Shown: positions 7,625 through 16,521 of the stretch, piece after piece
Layout: every line of letters starts with the position of its first letter
Numbering within the stretch: position 1 is the stretch's first letter
Assembly: GCF_004119495.1 (NCBI RefSeq)
Contig: NZ_NRQU01000015.1
Location: 18,030-82,029 of the forward strand
DNA from: Flavobacterium sp. YO12
GTDB taxonomy: Bacteria; Bacteroidota; Bacteroidia; Flavobacteriales; Flavobacteriaceae
DNA: 64,000 nucleotides
Reading direction: 5' to 3'
Program-made: the position numbers and the translations under genes
The notes under the pieces: generated by a model
What the model was told of the DNA's origin: nothing
What the model saw: the letters and a program-made list of their open reading frames with translations, nothing else
Database searches by the model: none

Positions 7625-9304
7625 ATGAGCAATTTAGATGATATTTTAAAGTCACGTCGTGATACAAGGCATTTTACAACAGACGAAGTTCCTGATGAAG
7701 TAATTCAGAAAGCTTTACAAGCTGGACATTGGGCGCCTTCTGTTGGGCTGACCGATGCAACAAGATATTATATCATAAAATCTAAAGAAGTTAAAACTGC
7801 AGTAAAAGAACTTTTTTTAGATTATAATAAAAAAGCGGAAGAACTAACGGATAATCCAGAACAAAAAGAACTTTACAGATCCTTAAAACTAGAAGCAATT
7901 GAAGAAGCTCCTCTAGGACTTATTATAGCTTATGATCGTTCCGTTCTTAATCAGTTTACGATTGGAACAATTGGAAGTAACGAAGCCGTAAAATTCAGCT
8001 CAGTTTGTGCAGCTCAAAACATTTGGCTTTCGCTTACTGAACAAGGTTATGGAATGGGCTGGGTTTCGATTATCAATTATTATCAATTTAAAAAAATTCT
8101 TGATTTACCAGATAATATAGAACCGCTTGGTTATTTCTGTATTGGAAAACCAGCAACAAATTATAACAATCAGCCAATGTTGCAGCAATTACATTGGAAA
8201 CAAAAATCTGAAACTCCGATTTGTACTGAAATCGATAAAATACAAAAATCAAATTTTCTTGATTTAGATTTAAAACAACAAAATGGTACTGAGATCAAAA
8301 CAGATTTCAGCGCACTTCTTCAAGATAAAATAGATTCAAAAACAAAACCTATTGGCGCTTTAGGGACTTTAGAAACTTTAGCTTTTCAAATGGCAACCGT
8401 TTTTGAAACCTTAAATCCAAAAATAACAAATCCTGCCATAGTAGTTTTTGCAGCTGATCACGGTATTGCGAATCATGGAGTTAGTGCTTATCCGCAAGAT
8501 GTTACCCGCCAAATGGTGACTAATTTTCTAGAAGGCGGAGCCGCAATCAATGTTTTCTGCAGTCAAAATAATATTGATTTATCTATTGTAGATTCAGGTG
8601 TAAATTATGATTTCCCAACGAATGCCAAATTGATAAATGCTAAAATTGCAAAAGGAACACAATCTTTTCTTCATGTTCCAGCAATGAGTGAAACCGAATT
8701 GCAATTGTGTCTTGAAAAGGGAAAATCGATTGTTGATACAATCGCCAAAAAGGGTTCAAACTGTGTCGGTTTTGGTGAAATGGGAATTGGAAATACTTCG
8801 ACAGCATCTGTATTAATGAGTCTTTTAACTAATTTACCAATTGAAGATTGTGTTGGAAAAGGAACTGGTGTTGAAGACGAAAAGTTAATTCAAAAACAAA
8901 ATTTGCTCAAAAGTGCCATTCAAAATTATTCTGGTCAAGCCGATTTAAAACAGCAGCTGGCTTATTTTGGCGGTTTTGAAATTTTACAAATTGCCGGCGG
9001 AATGCTCGCAGCTTATGAAAACAAAATGCTTATTCTGGTTGATGGCTTTATTTGCAGCACAGCTTTTTTAATTGCTTCAAAAATAAATCCTGACATCAAA
9101 CATAATGCTGTTTTCTGCCACTGCTCTGCCGAAAAAGCACATATAAAATTACTAGATTACCTAAATGCAAAACCTATTTTAAATCTAGATTTGCGCTTGG
9201 GCGAAGGAACCGGCTGCGCAGTCGCTTTTCCGATTTTAAAATCGGCGGAAGCATTTTTAAACGAAATGGCAAGTTTTGAAAGTGCTGGGGTTAGTCGCAA
9301 GTAA
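7625..9304 (+). CDS. fused 5,6-dimethylbenzimidazole synthase (BluB) and CobT
   Basis: 559 residues from ATG 7625; the upstream in-frame ATG at 7586 lies inside the repeat. Residues 1 to about 215 match BluB, a nitroreductase-fold enzyme that converts reduced FMN and O2 to dimethylbenzimidazole (SRRDTRHF near residue 9, GHWAPSVGLTDATRYY, GYGMGWVSI). From about residue 235 the chain is CobT, which makes alpha-ribazole phosphate: SKTKPIGALGTLE, FAADHGIANHGVSAYP, GFGEMGIGNTSTAS and the catalytic Glu in LRLGEGTG (about residue 527). Both active-site regions look intact. The fusion would couple making and activating the lower ligand. Confidence 0.9.
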   Translation: MSNLDDILKSRRDTRHFTTDEVPDEVIQKALQAGHWAPSVGLTDATRYYIIKSKEVKTAVKELFLDYNKKAEELTDNPEQKELYRSLKLEAIEEAPLGLIIAYDRSVLNQFTIGTIGSNEAVKFSSVCAAQNIWLSLTEQGYGMGWVSIINYYQFKKILDLPDNIEPLGYFCIGKPATNYNNQPMLQQLHWKQKSETPICTEIDKIQKSNFLDLDLKQQNGTEIKTDFSALLQDKIDSKTKPIGALGTLETLAFQMATVFETLNPKITNPAIVVFAADHGIANHGVSAYPQDVTRQMVTNFLEGGAAINVFCSQNNIDLSIVDSGVNYDFPTNAKLINAKIAKGTQSFLHVPAMSETELQLCLEKGKSIVDTIAKKGSNCVGFGEMGIGNTSTASVLMSLLTNLPIEDCVGKGTGVEDEKLIQKQNLLKSAIQNYSGQADLKQQLAYFGGFEILQIAGGMLAAYENKMLILVDGFICSTAFLIASKINPDIKHNAVFCHCSAEKAHIKLLDYLNAKPILNLDLRLGEGTGCAVAFPILKSAEAFLNEMASFESAGVSRK

Positions 9305-9328
9305 ACTCCAAATAAAAATTTATTTTAA

Positions 9329-10120
9329 ATGAAAAAAGAACTACACATTTTCTTCACCTGTTTGATGTTCTACACTAGAATTCCTTGTCCAAAAAACATC
9401 AATCATGATCCAGATTACTTAAATAAAGCAACTAGATATTTTCCATTTATTGGTTGGATTGTAGGAACAATTTCATTTACTGCTTTCTATATTTTTTCTC
9501 TTTTCCTATCAACAGAAACGGCAGTTATTTTTGCTATCATAGCTTCTGTACTGACAACTGGAGCTTTTCACGAAGATGGATTTGCAGATGTCTGCGATGG
9601 ATTTGGCGGAGGATGGACTAAAGAAAAAATCCTCATGATTATGAAAGACAGCGCAATTGGAGCCTATGGAGCAATTGGGTTGGTTTTACTTTTTTTAGCA
9701 AAATTTAAATTGCTGACAGAATCAATTTCGCTTTTTACAAGCAGTAATTCTTATTTATTAGTTTTTCTGTTATTCATTTCTGCTCATTCTGTAAGTCGTT
9801 TGACTGCGATTAGTATTATTTTCACGCATGAATATTCTCGAGACGATGCTTCTAGCAAAAGTAAACCTATTGCTAAACAACATAGCTGGAAAGAAATTTT
9901 CGGATCTTTTTTCTTTGGATTAATTCCTTTGCTGGCACTCTCCTATTTCAATTCTAAATTCCTTTTAGCTTTAATTCCTGTTTTTATTATGCGTTATTTT
10001 CTCGCTAGATATTTCCAAAAATGGATCGACGGCTATACAGGAGACTGTCTTGGCGCAACGCAGCAAGTTTGTGAAGTTGTTTATTACTTAAGCTTTCTTT
10101 TGATATGGAAATTTATTTAA
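9329..10120 (+). CDS. cobS: adenosylcobinamide-GDP ribazoletransferase CobS
   Basis: 263 residues of an integral-membrane cobalamin synthase. It joins AdoCbi-GDP with alpha-ribazole (phosphate) to give adenosylcobalamin (phosphate). The metal-binding motif HEDGFADVCDG is at residues 81-91, followed by GGGWTKEKILMIMKDSAIGAYGA. The N-terminal FYTRIPCP and five to six hydrophobic segments also fit. The length is normal (about 250). It follows bluB-cobT by 24 bases and overlaps cobC by 16 bases, indicating translational coupling. Confidence 0.94.
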   Translation: MKKELHIFFTCLMFYTRIPCPKNINHDPDYLNKATRYFPFIGWIVGTISFTAFYIFSLFLSTETAVIFAIIASVLTTGAFHEDGFADVCDGFGGGWTKEKILMIMKDSAIGAYGAIGLVLLFLAKFKLLTESISLFTSSNSYLLVFLLFISAHSVSRLTAISIIFTHEYSRDDASSKSKPIAKQHSWKEIFGSFFFGLIPLLALSYFNSKFLLALIPVFIMRYFLARYFQKWIDGYTGDCLGATQQVCEVVYYLSFLLIWKFI

Positions 10121-10641
10121 TTCGTCATACTGAAACGGTTTGCGAAAAAGGAATCTGCTACGGGCAATCTGATGTTGATATTGCTGAACCTTTTGAAACA
10201 ATATTCGAAAACATTGTCTCGCAGCTACCTTCAGAAGCTCTAATTTTTACAAGTCCGTTAAAACGCTGTGTCACTTTAGCAAAATACATTCAAGCAAAAA
10301 CTAAAGCAATTTCATATCAAGAAGACGAACGTTTAATGGAAATGAATTTTGGCGATTGGGAATTGAAAAACTGGAATGAAATTCCACTAGAACAATTAAA
10401 TCCCTGGATGGAAGATTTTGTAAATATTAAAGTTCAAAATGGAGAATCATTTGTAGAACTACATGACAGAGTTGGAGATTTTATCGATGCACTTATTTCA
10501 AAAAAAATAAAATCTCCAATTGTTATTACAGCACATGCCGGCGTAATTAGAAGTATTTTATGCCACCAGACTTCACTGCCGTTAAAGGATGCTTTTCAAA
10601 ATAAAGTAGACTTTGGCCAGATTATAAAAATCGAATTATAA
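10105..10641 (+). CDS. cobC: alpha-ribazole phosphatase-like histidine phosphatase (CobC)
   Basis: 178 residues of the histidine phosphatase (phosphoglycerate mutase-like) superfamily. The phosphohistidine motif RHTE is at residues 7-10, the second Arg region is SPLKRC near residue 52, and the second catalytic His is in TAHAGVIR near residue 148. ICYGQSDVDI after the catalytic motif is typical of CobC. The enzyme removes the 5' phosphate of alpha-ribazole or of cobalamin phosphate. The start overlaps the end of cobS. The CobC assignment over other phosphatases rests partly on this context. Confidence 0.88.
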   Translation: MEIYLIRHTETVCEKGICYGQSDVDIAEPFETIFENIVSQLPSEALIFTSPLKRCVTLAKYIQAKTKAISYQEDERLMEMNFGDWELKNWNEIPLEQLNPWMEDFVNIKVQNGESFVELHDRVGDFIDALISKKIKSPIVITAHAGVIRSILCHQTSLPLKDAFQNKVDFGQIIKIEL

Positions 10642-10681
10642 AGTCCTTTTGTTTGCATTCTGACCTGAAAAGTAAAACAAA

Positions 10682-10714
10682 TTTGAATTATCATTATTTT
10701 TAACTTTATATTTG
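10682..10714 (+). promoter_or_regulatory. Bacteroidota-type promoter of the btuB operon
   Basis: TTTG at 10682-10685 and TATATTTG at 10707-10714 (TAnnTTTG) are separated by 21 bases. This matches the primary-sigma promoter pattern of the phylum. Transcription would start just before the riboswitch. Confidence 0.65.
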
Positions 10715-10721
10715 CAGCAAA

Positions 10722-10905
10722 TTAAGGTTGTGTTTTTATTATTAACACATTAAAAGGGAATCAAGTAAAAATTCTTGAGCTGTACCCGCAACTGTAAGCT
10801 TTGTTCTGAAAAGAATGCTTGTTGTAAACTACAAAACCACTGTTCGCCGCGACGAATGGGAAGGTAAACAACAAGACGCAAGCCAGGAGACCTGCCTTTG
10901 TAACA
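10722..10905 (+). promoter_or_regulatory. cobalamin riboswitch
   Basis: The leader shows the conserved cobalamin-riboswitch order: AAAAGGGAATCAAGT near 10752, GAGCTGTACCCGCAACTGTA near 10777-10796, AAACCACTGT near 10835, GGGAAGG near 10858, and the B12-box-like GCAAGCCAGGAGACCTGC at 10878-10895. Adenosylcobalamin binding would lower expression of the downstream receptor and lipoprotein. The 3' half lies within an in-frame upstream extension of the receptor gene, which shows that the extension is not translated. Confidence 0.93.
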
Positions 10906-10940
10906 AATATCGAGCTCTCGGGAAAAGGAGTGTAGAAATT

Positions 10941-12794
10941 ATGACTTTAAAAATACGTTTTGCTTGTCTTTTCTTATTATTGTGCCAGAGTATCTTGGCG
11001 CAAAAAGATACTATTAATAACCTGAAAGAGGTTCTGGTTTCTGATGCCAATCTAAAAAAATACTCCAACTCCCAATCTGTTTTAAAACTTAATGATTCCA
11101 TTATAAGTAAAAATGAAGCTTTACTTACTGATTTATTAAATTTTAATTCGACTCTTTATTTTAAAGAGTATGGCCGTGGAATGCTTTCTACGGTTTCTTT
11201 TCGAGGAACTACTTCTTCTCAGACTGCAGTAATCTGGAACGGAATTAATATTAATTCTCAAATGAATGGAAGTACTGATTTCAACACCATTTCTGGTTCC
11301 GATTATAATTCTGTCAGCGTAAAAGCAGGCGGAGGAAGTGTTATTTACGGCAGCGGCGCAATTGGAGGAACTGTACATTTAAATAATGACATGAGTTTTT
11401 ATAAGCGTTTTGAAAATAATTTAAGACTAGACTACGGCAGTTTCAACTCGATTGGAATCAATTATAAAACTAATATTTCTAACGAAAAATGGAGTGCTCA
11501 AATTGGTTTTTCTAAAAACAGCTCAACAAACGATTATAAGTATTTAAATCAATATACTTGGAGAGGCGAACAACGCTGGAACCAAAACGGACAATACGAC
11601 GTTATTACGATGAATGCTAATGTGGGGTATAAAATTAATGCCAAAAACAGCTTAAAATTATATACTCAAACTTCAAATACAGATAGAAATACTTCTTTAA
11701 TTACTGAAACAGAAACTAAAAGCAAGTATGTTAATGGTTTCAACAGAAACTTGTTAGAATACGACGGTAATTTTGGAAAACTTACTGCAAATTTCAAAAC
11801 AGCGTATATTTTTGAAAACTATCAGTATTATGCTGATAATTCAAAAAATCAATATACGTACGGAAAAACGGAAAGCTTTATTTCTAAAGCTGATTTGGGT
11901 TACACTTTGTTTAAGTCTACTCAGATAAATGGAATCATAGACTATAACAGAACAAAAGGCTACGGAAGCGGTTTTGGAGATAACACTAGAGAAATTGGTT
12001 CGGCTGCTTTACTTATAAAACAAGATTTCTCGACTGACTGGAAGAATGAATTTGGTATTCGAAAAGAATTTACAGACAATTACAAATCACCGGTTTTATT
12101 CAATCTTGGATCTTCTTATCAGTTTAACAAATTGTACAATTTAAAACTGAATTTATCTCGAAACTTTAGAATCCCAACTTTTAATGATTTATATTGGGAA
12201 GAAGGCGGAAATCCCGATTTAAAACCAGAGAGCTCTTATCAGGCAGAAATTGGAAACGTTTTTACCTTTAAAAACATTTCGTTGACACAGACTTTTTATT
12301 ACATCAAAATTAAAGATTTACTGCAATGGGTTCCGGGTTCAAACGGCATTTGGACACCTCAAAATAGAGATAAGGTTAATAGTTATGGTGCCGAAACTTT
12401 GTTGAGCTGGAAAAAACAATATGGCAAGAATATTTTTGGCGCAAATGCTTCTTATGCCTACACGGCTTCTAAAGACGAAGAAACCAAAAAACAGCTTTTC
12501 TTTGTTCCGTTTAATAAAGTCACAGGTTCCGTTTCATATTCTAGAAATAGAATCTCTGCTTATTATCAATTTTTATATAATGGATTTGTTTATACCAGAG
12601 CAGATAACAATCCAGACGAAATCATAAAAGATTATACGTTATCCAATATTGGAATCGATTATGATTTTAAATTTCTTGACTCCTTCAAACTTGGTATTCA
12701 GGTATTGAACATTTTCAACGAAAATTATGAAAGTCTTGAGAACAGACCTATGCCGGGTCGAAATTTCAACATGTATTTAACTTTAAAATTTTAA
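10941..12794 (+). CDS. TonB-dependent vitamin B12 receptor, BtuB-like
   Basis: 617 residues from ATG 10941. An earlier in-frame ATG would run through the riboswitch. A signal peptide ends about SILAQ. The plug follows: TDLLNFNSTLYFKEYG, TVSFRGTTSSQTAVIWNGI and VKAGGGSVIYGSGAIGG are typical. The barrel ends GRNFNMYLTLKF with terminal Phe. LNLSRNFRIPTFNDLYW with GGNPDLKPE is the characteristic late motif. The length matches BtuB (about 600). The riboswitch plus a downstream BtuG-like lipoprotein make cobalamin or cobinamide the likely substrate. Confidence 0.92.
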   Translation: MTLKIRFACLFLLLCQSILAQKDTINNLKEVLVSDANLKKYSNSQSVLKLNDSIISKNEALLTDLLNFNSTLYFKEYGRGMLSTVSFRGTTSSQTAVIWNGININSQMNGSTDFNTISGSDYNSVSVKAGGGSVIYGSGAIGGTVHLNNDMSFYKRFENNLRLDYGSFNSIGINYKTNISNEKWSAQIGFSKNSSTNDYKYLNQYTWRGEQRWNQNGQYDVITMNANVGYKINAKNSLKLYTQTSNTDRNTSLITETETKSKYVNGFNRNLLEYDGNFGKLTANFKTAYIFENYQYYADNSKNQYTYGKTESFISKADLGYTLFKSTQINGIIDYNRTKGYGSGFGDNTREIGSAALLIKQDFSTDWKNEFGIRKEFTDNYKSPVLFNLGSSYQFNKLYNLKLNLSRNFRIPTFNDLYWEEGGNPDLKPESSYQAEIGNVFTFKNISLTQTFYYIKIKDLLQWVPGSNGIWTPQNRDKVNSYGAETLLSWKKQYGKNIFGANASYAYTASKDEETKKQLFFVPFNKVTGSVSYSRNRISAYYQFLYNGFVYTRADNNPDEIIKDYTLSNIGIDYDFKFLDSFKLGIQVLNIFNENYESLENRPMPGRNFNMYLTLKF

Positions 12795-12799
12795 TATTT

Positions 12800-13846
12800 A
12801 TGAAACTTAGTAAATTACTTTTAATAGCACTTGGTGTTTCCTTATTTGTGTCTTGTTCTAATGACGATGATGACCAGCCAAAAGGAGAATATGACAACGG
12901 ATTTTTCATTTTAAATGAAGGAAGTACAGGACAAGGGACAGTTTCTTTTTCTAGTGATGATTTTAGTCTTTTTACAAAAGATGCTTACACTGCAGCAAAC
13001 GGTTCAGATTTACTTGGAAAATATGCTCAAAACATTTTCTTTAACGGAGACAGAGCTTATATCATTGCTGGTGGTTCAAATGTTATAAATGTAGTAAACA
13101 GATATACTTTTAAATTGATTGCTAAAATCGACAGCGGACTTGCTAATCCAAGATATGGTGTTGTAAAAGACGGAAAAGCTTACGTTACTAATGCAAACAC
13201 TTACTCGTACATTAATCCAGCTACTGGTGATACTGACGATTATGTTGCTGTAATTGATTTAGCAACAAACAAGGTAGAATCAAAAATCGAATTGAATGCT
13301 ACTGCAAACAGACTTATTCTTGAAAATGGTAAATTGTACATTACTGAACCAGACGCAAGCGACAAACTTTTGATTGTTAATATTGCAACTAAAACTGTAG
13401 AAGCTCCAATAACAATTGGAACAAGTGCTGATTCAATTGAAGAAGAAGATGGTGTTTTATATATTTTAAGAGCACCTTGGGGTGGAGCAAGCAGCGAAAT
13501 TGTAAAAGTAAAATTAGCAGATAAATCTGTTACTAAACTTCCATTTCCTGCAAGCTTAGAAAAAGCTGGATATTTAGATATTTCTGATGACAAAATTTAT
13601 TATACCGTAAAAAGCTCAGTTTATGTTATAAACACTTCTGCAACTGCAGTTTCTTCAACTCCAATTTTCAATGCTCCTTCAGTTGCTAACTTATATGGTT
13701 TTGCAGTTAAAGACGGTAAAGTTTACTTGGCAGACAGCGGTAACTACAAAGTAGACAGTAAAGCTTACATCTATAACTTAACTGGAACTTTACTAAAAGA
13801 ATTAACAGTTGGTATTGCACCAAATGGCTTCTATTTTAATGATTAA
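12800..13846 (+). CDS. BtuG-like surface lipoprotein, YncE/DUF5074 beta-propeller
   Basis: 348 residues. A lipoprotein signal ends SLFVSC (Cys19) and is followed by SNDDDDQ, an acidic run of the kind that directs lipoproteins to the cell surface in Bacteroidota. The rest is repeated four-stranded propeller units, for example RAYIIAGGSNVINVVNRYT, KAYVTNANTYSYIN and KLYITEPDASDKLLIVN, as in YncE/DUF5074 proteins. In Bacteroides, BtuG is a surface propeller that binds B12 and hands it to BtuB. This gene starts 6 bases after the BtuB-like gene under the same riboswitch, so the same role is a good inference. Confidence 0.82.
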   Translation: MKLSKLLLIALGVSLFVSCSNDDDDQPKGEYDNGFFILNEGSTGQGTVSFSSDDFSLFTKDAYTAANGSDLLGKYAQNIFFNGDRAYIIAGGSNVINVVNRYTFKLIAKIDSGLANPRYGVVKDGKAYVTNANTYSYINPATGDTDDYVAVIDLATNKVESKIELNATANRLILENGKLYITEPDASDKLLIVNIATKTVEAPITIGTSADSIEEEDGVLYILRAPWGGASSEIVKVKLADKSVTKLPFPASLEKAGYLDISDDKIYYTVKSSVYVINTSATAVSSTPIFNAPSVANLYGFAVKDGKVYLADSGNYKVDSKAYIYNLTGTLLKELTVGIAPNGFYFND

Positions 13847-13880
13847 TTCTTTTAGAATTTGTTATTAGTTTTTGGAAAAA

Positions 13881-13913
13881 AATAGGCTTTCATCTCTGAA
13901 AGCCTATTTTTTT
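13881..13913. terminator. bidirectional rho-independent terminator
   Basis: AATAGGCTTTCA and TGAAAGCCTATT form the stem with a short CTC centre, followed by a T-run; A-runs lie on the other side. It separates the btuG-like gene from the convergent S41 protease gene. Confidence 0.85.
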
Positions 13914-13917
13914 ACTT

Positions 13918-15390
13918 CTATTTTAAAGTCCTCATAAATTCTTTTGGAACATTCTCTAAATACATTTCATTTCGAAGTCCATTTATTTTTTTAGAATTAC
14001 TGATTTCAGGCAAAACTACATCTTGTTCCGTTTGAACTTTTTTGGCAGTTGCTCCTGTTATTTTAGAAATCGCCAGATTCAAAAGCGGTTCGCTGCTTTC
14101 TCCCAAAACGCCATATGTTTTAAAAGACTCACGTTGTTCATATGTTGGAGGCAATCCTTGTGTATAATCTCCAAAATCAGCAGCGTTAGCAATTTTAAAA
14201 ACCAATGGCTGCATAGCATATCTATGATTTGGATTCACCTTTGTCTTTGTTAAAGTTGGAGAATCATAAACCGTAAACGATCCCACATTTTTACCTGTAG
14301 TAATTTCGCCAACTTGAATAACTTCAATATATGGTTTTAGTCCATTTATAACCAATTCACTTGCAGATGCTGTATTTGCTGTAGTGATAATAAATACTCT
14401 CGCCAAGTTTAAACTATTTATTACTGCACCATCAATACTTTTTACAAATCTTTCATTCAACAGCTCTAAATCATCTGCTGTCATTCCAGCCATAAGCTTA
14501 AAATTATATTGTCTTTTCGAAAATATTTTCCCTTCAAACTGCCCGGTAATCATACTGGCTAAACGCGTAGACGATCTTACAGAACCTCCGCCGTTATATC
14601 TTAAATCCAAAACTAAATCAGTAATTCCTTTTCCTTTTAAATCCCCAAAAGCTTGATTTAACCTCGCATCATACCCTGCATAAAAACCATTATACATTAA
14701 ATATCCTATTTTGTGCTCTCCAGATTCAATCACCTTATTAATAAGAATAGGATTTTCTTCTAAAGTTGTCTTAGATAAGGAAACCGTTTTTCCATTCAAT
14801 ACAAATGCAGATCCATTAAAATCAGCAAGATCTAAAGTATAATTATCAGTATTCAATAAAGATTGATAATTTGAAATCGTAAGTTTTGTTCCGTTTATAC
14901 TCGTAAACAAATCTCCTCTTTTAATATCTTTAGTCGATGCGTTAGAATTAGGAATAACATAACGAACATAACCAACTAAATCATTAGATCCTTGAGCAAC
15001 TCTAGTAAGCTTAAAATCTAAACCATTATTTTTTGAAATGCCATTAAGCTCCTGTTCTAAAACAGTATAATCATCAACAATCCAGCTAAAACGATCTATT
15101 GCATTACCATTTGGATATTTGCTGATTGGTTTATTCAGCAAATCCTGAAATAAATCTTCAGGTCTTGAATAACCCGCTAAGTAATTCTCTAAATCTGCTT
15201 TTGAAGCAAAACGGTCATCAGCTAAATTTGGCACATCAGCCTGCCATAAATAAACTTCATTCAATCCTCTCCATACAAAATCATTAACTTGTAAATGAGA
15301 TGGAGACATAACATCGTCCTGATCTTCACAAGACTGCAAAGAAAATGCTAACATACACAAGAGAAGTGCTGACCTTAGAATTGTTTTCAT
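13918..15390 (-). CDS. S41 family peptidase lipoprotein with PDZ domain
   Basis: 490 residues from ATG 15390; a start 7 codons earlier lacks a good signal n-region. The signal ends SLQSC (Cys21) followed by EDQDD, consistent with surface or periplasmic lipidation. A PDZ-like part (IKRGDLFTSINGTKLT) is near residues 160-175. The tail-specific protease core has DLVLDLRYNGGGSV and the catalytic Ser in NTASASELVINGLKPY, with the Lys in ITTGKNVGS. It belongs to the C-terminal processing protease family; substrates are unknown. It is convergent with the B12 operon and divergent from the ECF sigma operon. Confidence 0.88.
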   Translation of the reverse strand: MKTILRSALLLCMLAFSLQSCEDQDDVMSPSHLQVNDFVWRGLNEVYLWQADVPNLADDRFASKADLENYLAGYSRPEDLFQDLLNKPISKYPNGNAIDRFSWIVDDYTVLEQELNGISKNNGLDFKLTRVAQGSNDLVGYVRYVIPNSNASTKDIKRGDLFTSINGTKLTISNYQSLLNTDNYTLDLADFNGSAFVLNGKTVSLSKTTLEENPILINKVIESGEHKIGYLMYNGFYAGYDARLNQAFGDLKGKGITDLVLDLRYNGGGSVRSSTRLASMITGQFEGKIFSKRQYNFKLMAGMTADDLELLNERFVKSIDGAVINSLNLARVFIITTANTASASELVINGLKPYIEVIQVGEITTGKNVGSFTVYDSPTLTKTKVNPNHRYAMQPLVFKIANAADFGDYTQGLPPTYEQRESFKTYGVLGESSEPLLNLAISKITGATAKKVQTEQDVVLPEISNSKKINGLRNEMYLENVPKEFMRTLK

Positions 15391-15487
15391 AAATTTTGGT
15401 TTCGGCATCATTATAGAATACTAACGTAAAAATACTATCTTTAGTTTTAAGTAGTATTCTTTTTTTACAAAAAAAATACAAAGTCTT

Positions 15488-15515
15488 TGTAACAAAAATA
15501 ATTGTGCCTCGTCTT
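15488..15515 (+). promoter_or_regulatory. candidate ECF-sigma autoregulated promoter
   Basis: TGTAAC at 15488-15493 and CGTCTT at 15510-15515 with a 16-base spacer resemble extracytoplasmic-function sigma promoters (AAC-type -35, CGTC-type -10). The site lies 33 bases before the sigma gene at 15548. No TAnnTTTG box is seen there. Recognition by the encoded sigma is inference. Confidence 0.45.
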
Positions 15516-15547
15516 GATTATATAAGCTAACGAATAACCTTTAATTT

Positions 15548-16057
15548 ATGAACCAGAATGTGTTTATAGAATTAGTAAATCCTTTTAAAGACAAAGTTTT
15601 TCGTCTGGCAAAACGATTGCTTACCAGCACCGAAGAAGCAGAAGATGCTGCTCAGGAGGTATTGGTCAAATTATGGAATAAAAAAGACGATTTGAGTGCT
15701 TATAATAATGTTGAAGCGCTGGCAATGACAATGACTAAAAATTATTGTCTTGATCAGTTAAAATCAAAAAGAGCTGGAAATCTAAAAATTGTACATAATA
15801 ATTTCACAGATCGTGAGCCGCAATTGGATAAAAAACTGGAAGATTCAGACAGTTTAGAATGGGTTGAAAAAATAGTAAATCAACTCCCTGAACAATTGCA
15901 AATACTGATTCAATTGCGAGATGTCGAGCAATATGAATTTGAAGAAATTGCAAAAATTGTCAACATGAATGAAACGGCGATTCGGGTAGCACTTTCAAGA
16001 GCAAGAAAAAAAATTAGAGAAGAAATGATTAACACACACAGTTATGGAATCAGATAA
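15548..16057 (+). CDS. ECF RNA polymerase sigma factor
   Basis: 169 residues with sigma-70 region 2 at about residues 10-75 (FRLAKRLLTSTEEAEDAAQEVLVKLW) and region 4 at about 110-160 (LPEQLQILIQLRDVEQYEFEEIA, then ETAIRVALSRARKKIRE, the -35-binding helix-turn-helix). Regions 1 and 3 are absent, as in ECF factors. It overlaps the next gene by 14 bases. That gene encodes a single-span membrane protein, the expected anti-sigma factor. The target regulon is not known; the two DUF4252 genes downstream are probably part of it. Confidence 0.92.
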   Translation: MNQNVFIELVNPFKDKVFRLAKRLLTSTEEAEDAAQEVLVKLWNKKDDLSAYNNVEALAMTMTKNYCLDQLKSKRAGNLKIVHNNFTDREPQLDKKLEDSDSLEWVEKIVNQLPEQLQILIQLRDVEQYEFEEIAKIVNMNETAIRVALSRARKKIREEMINTHSYGIR

Positions 16058-16505
16058 AATAGAACATATATTAGAAAAATACTTCGAGGGAGAGACAACT
16101 ATTGCCGAAGAAAATCAGTTAAAAGAATACTTTTCATCATCAAATGTTGCGCAGCATTTGGAGCAATACAAACCACTTTTTGGTTATTTCTCTCAGGTAA
16201 AACAGCAAAAATCGACACAAGAGATTCCACTACAAACTAAGAAACGAAATGTAGCGTGGTTATCGATTGCTGCTTCGGCTGTTGTTTTACTCGGAATTGG
16301 AACTTATTTCTTTGTTAGTGAAAAAAATGCAGCTCCAGTAGTTGCAGCACAATCAGAATTAGGAACCTATGATAATCCGGAAGAAGCGCTGAAAGCGACT
16401 CAAAAAGCTTTGGCATTATTATCAAACAATGTTAATGTAGGTATCGAAAGTGTACAATACATTAACGAATACGAACAATCAAAAAACAAAATTTTTAAAC
16501 AGTAA
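16044..16505 (+). CDS. putative anti-sigma factor, single-span membrane protein
   Basis: 153 residues. The N-terminal 70 residues (IEHILEKYFEGETTIAEENQLKEYF) resemble the short helical domain of Bacteroidota anti-sigma proteins. One membrane span lies at about residues 72-92 (WLSIAASAVVLLGIGTYFFV), leaving about 60 residues in the periplasm. The start overlaps the sigma gene, so translation is coupled. No zinc-binding HxxxCxxC motif is present. The assignment rests on position, topology and N-terminal resemblance; no named domain is certain. Confidence 0.75.
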   Translation: MESDKIEHILEKYFEGETTIAEENQLKEYFSSSNVAQHLEQYKPLFGYFSQVKQQKSTQEIPLQTKKRNVAWLSIAASAVVLLGIGTYFFVSEKNAAPVVAAQSELGTYDNPEEALKATQKALALLSNNVNVGIESVQYINEYEQSKNKIFKQ

Positions 16506-16521
16506 TTAAATTCAATCAAAA

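Noticed and set aside
10815..10940. In-frame N-terminal extension of the BtuB-like receptor
   Set aside because: It reads through the riboswitch and B12 box; a good signal peptide starts at 10941.
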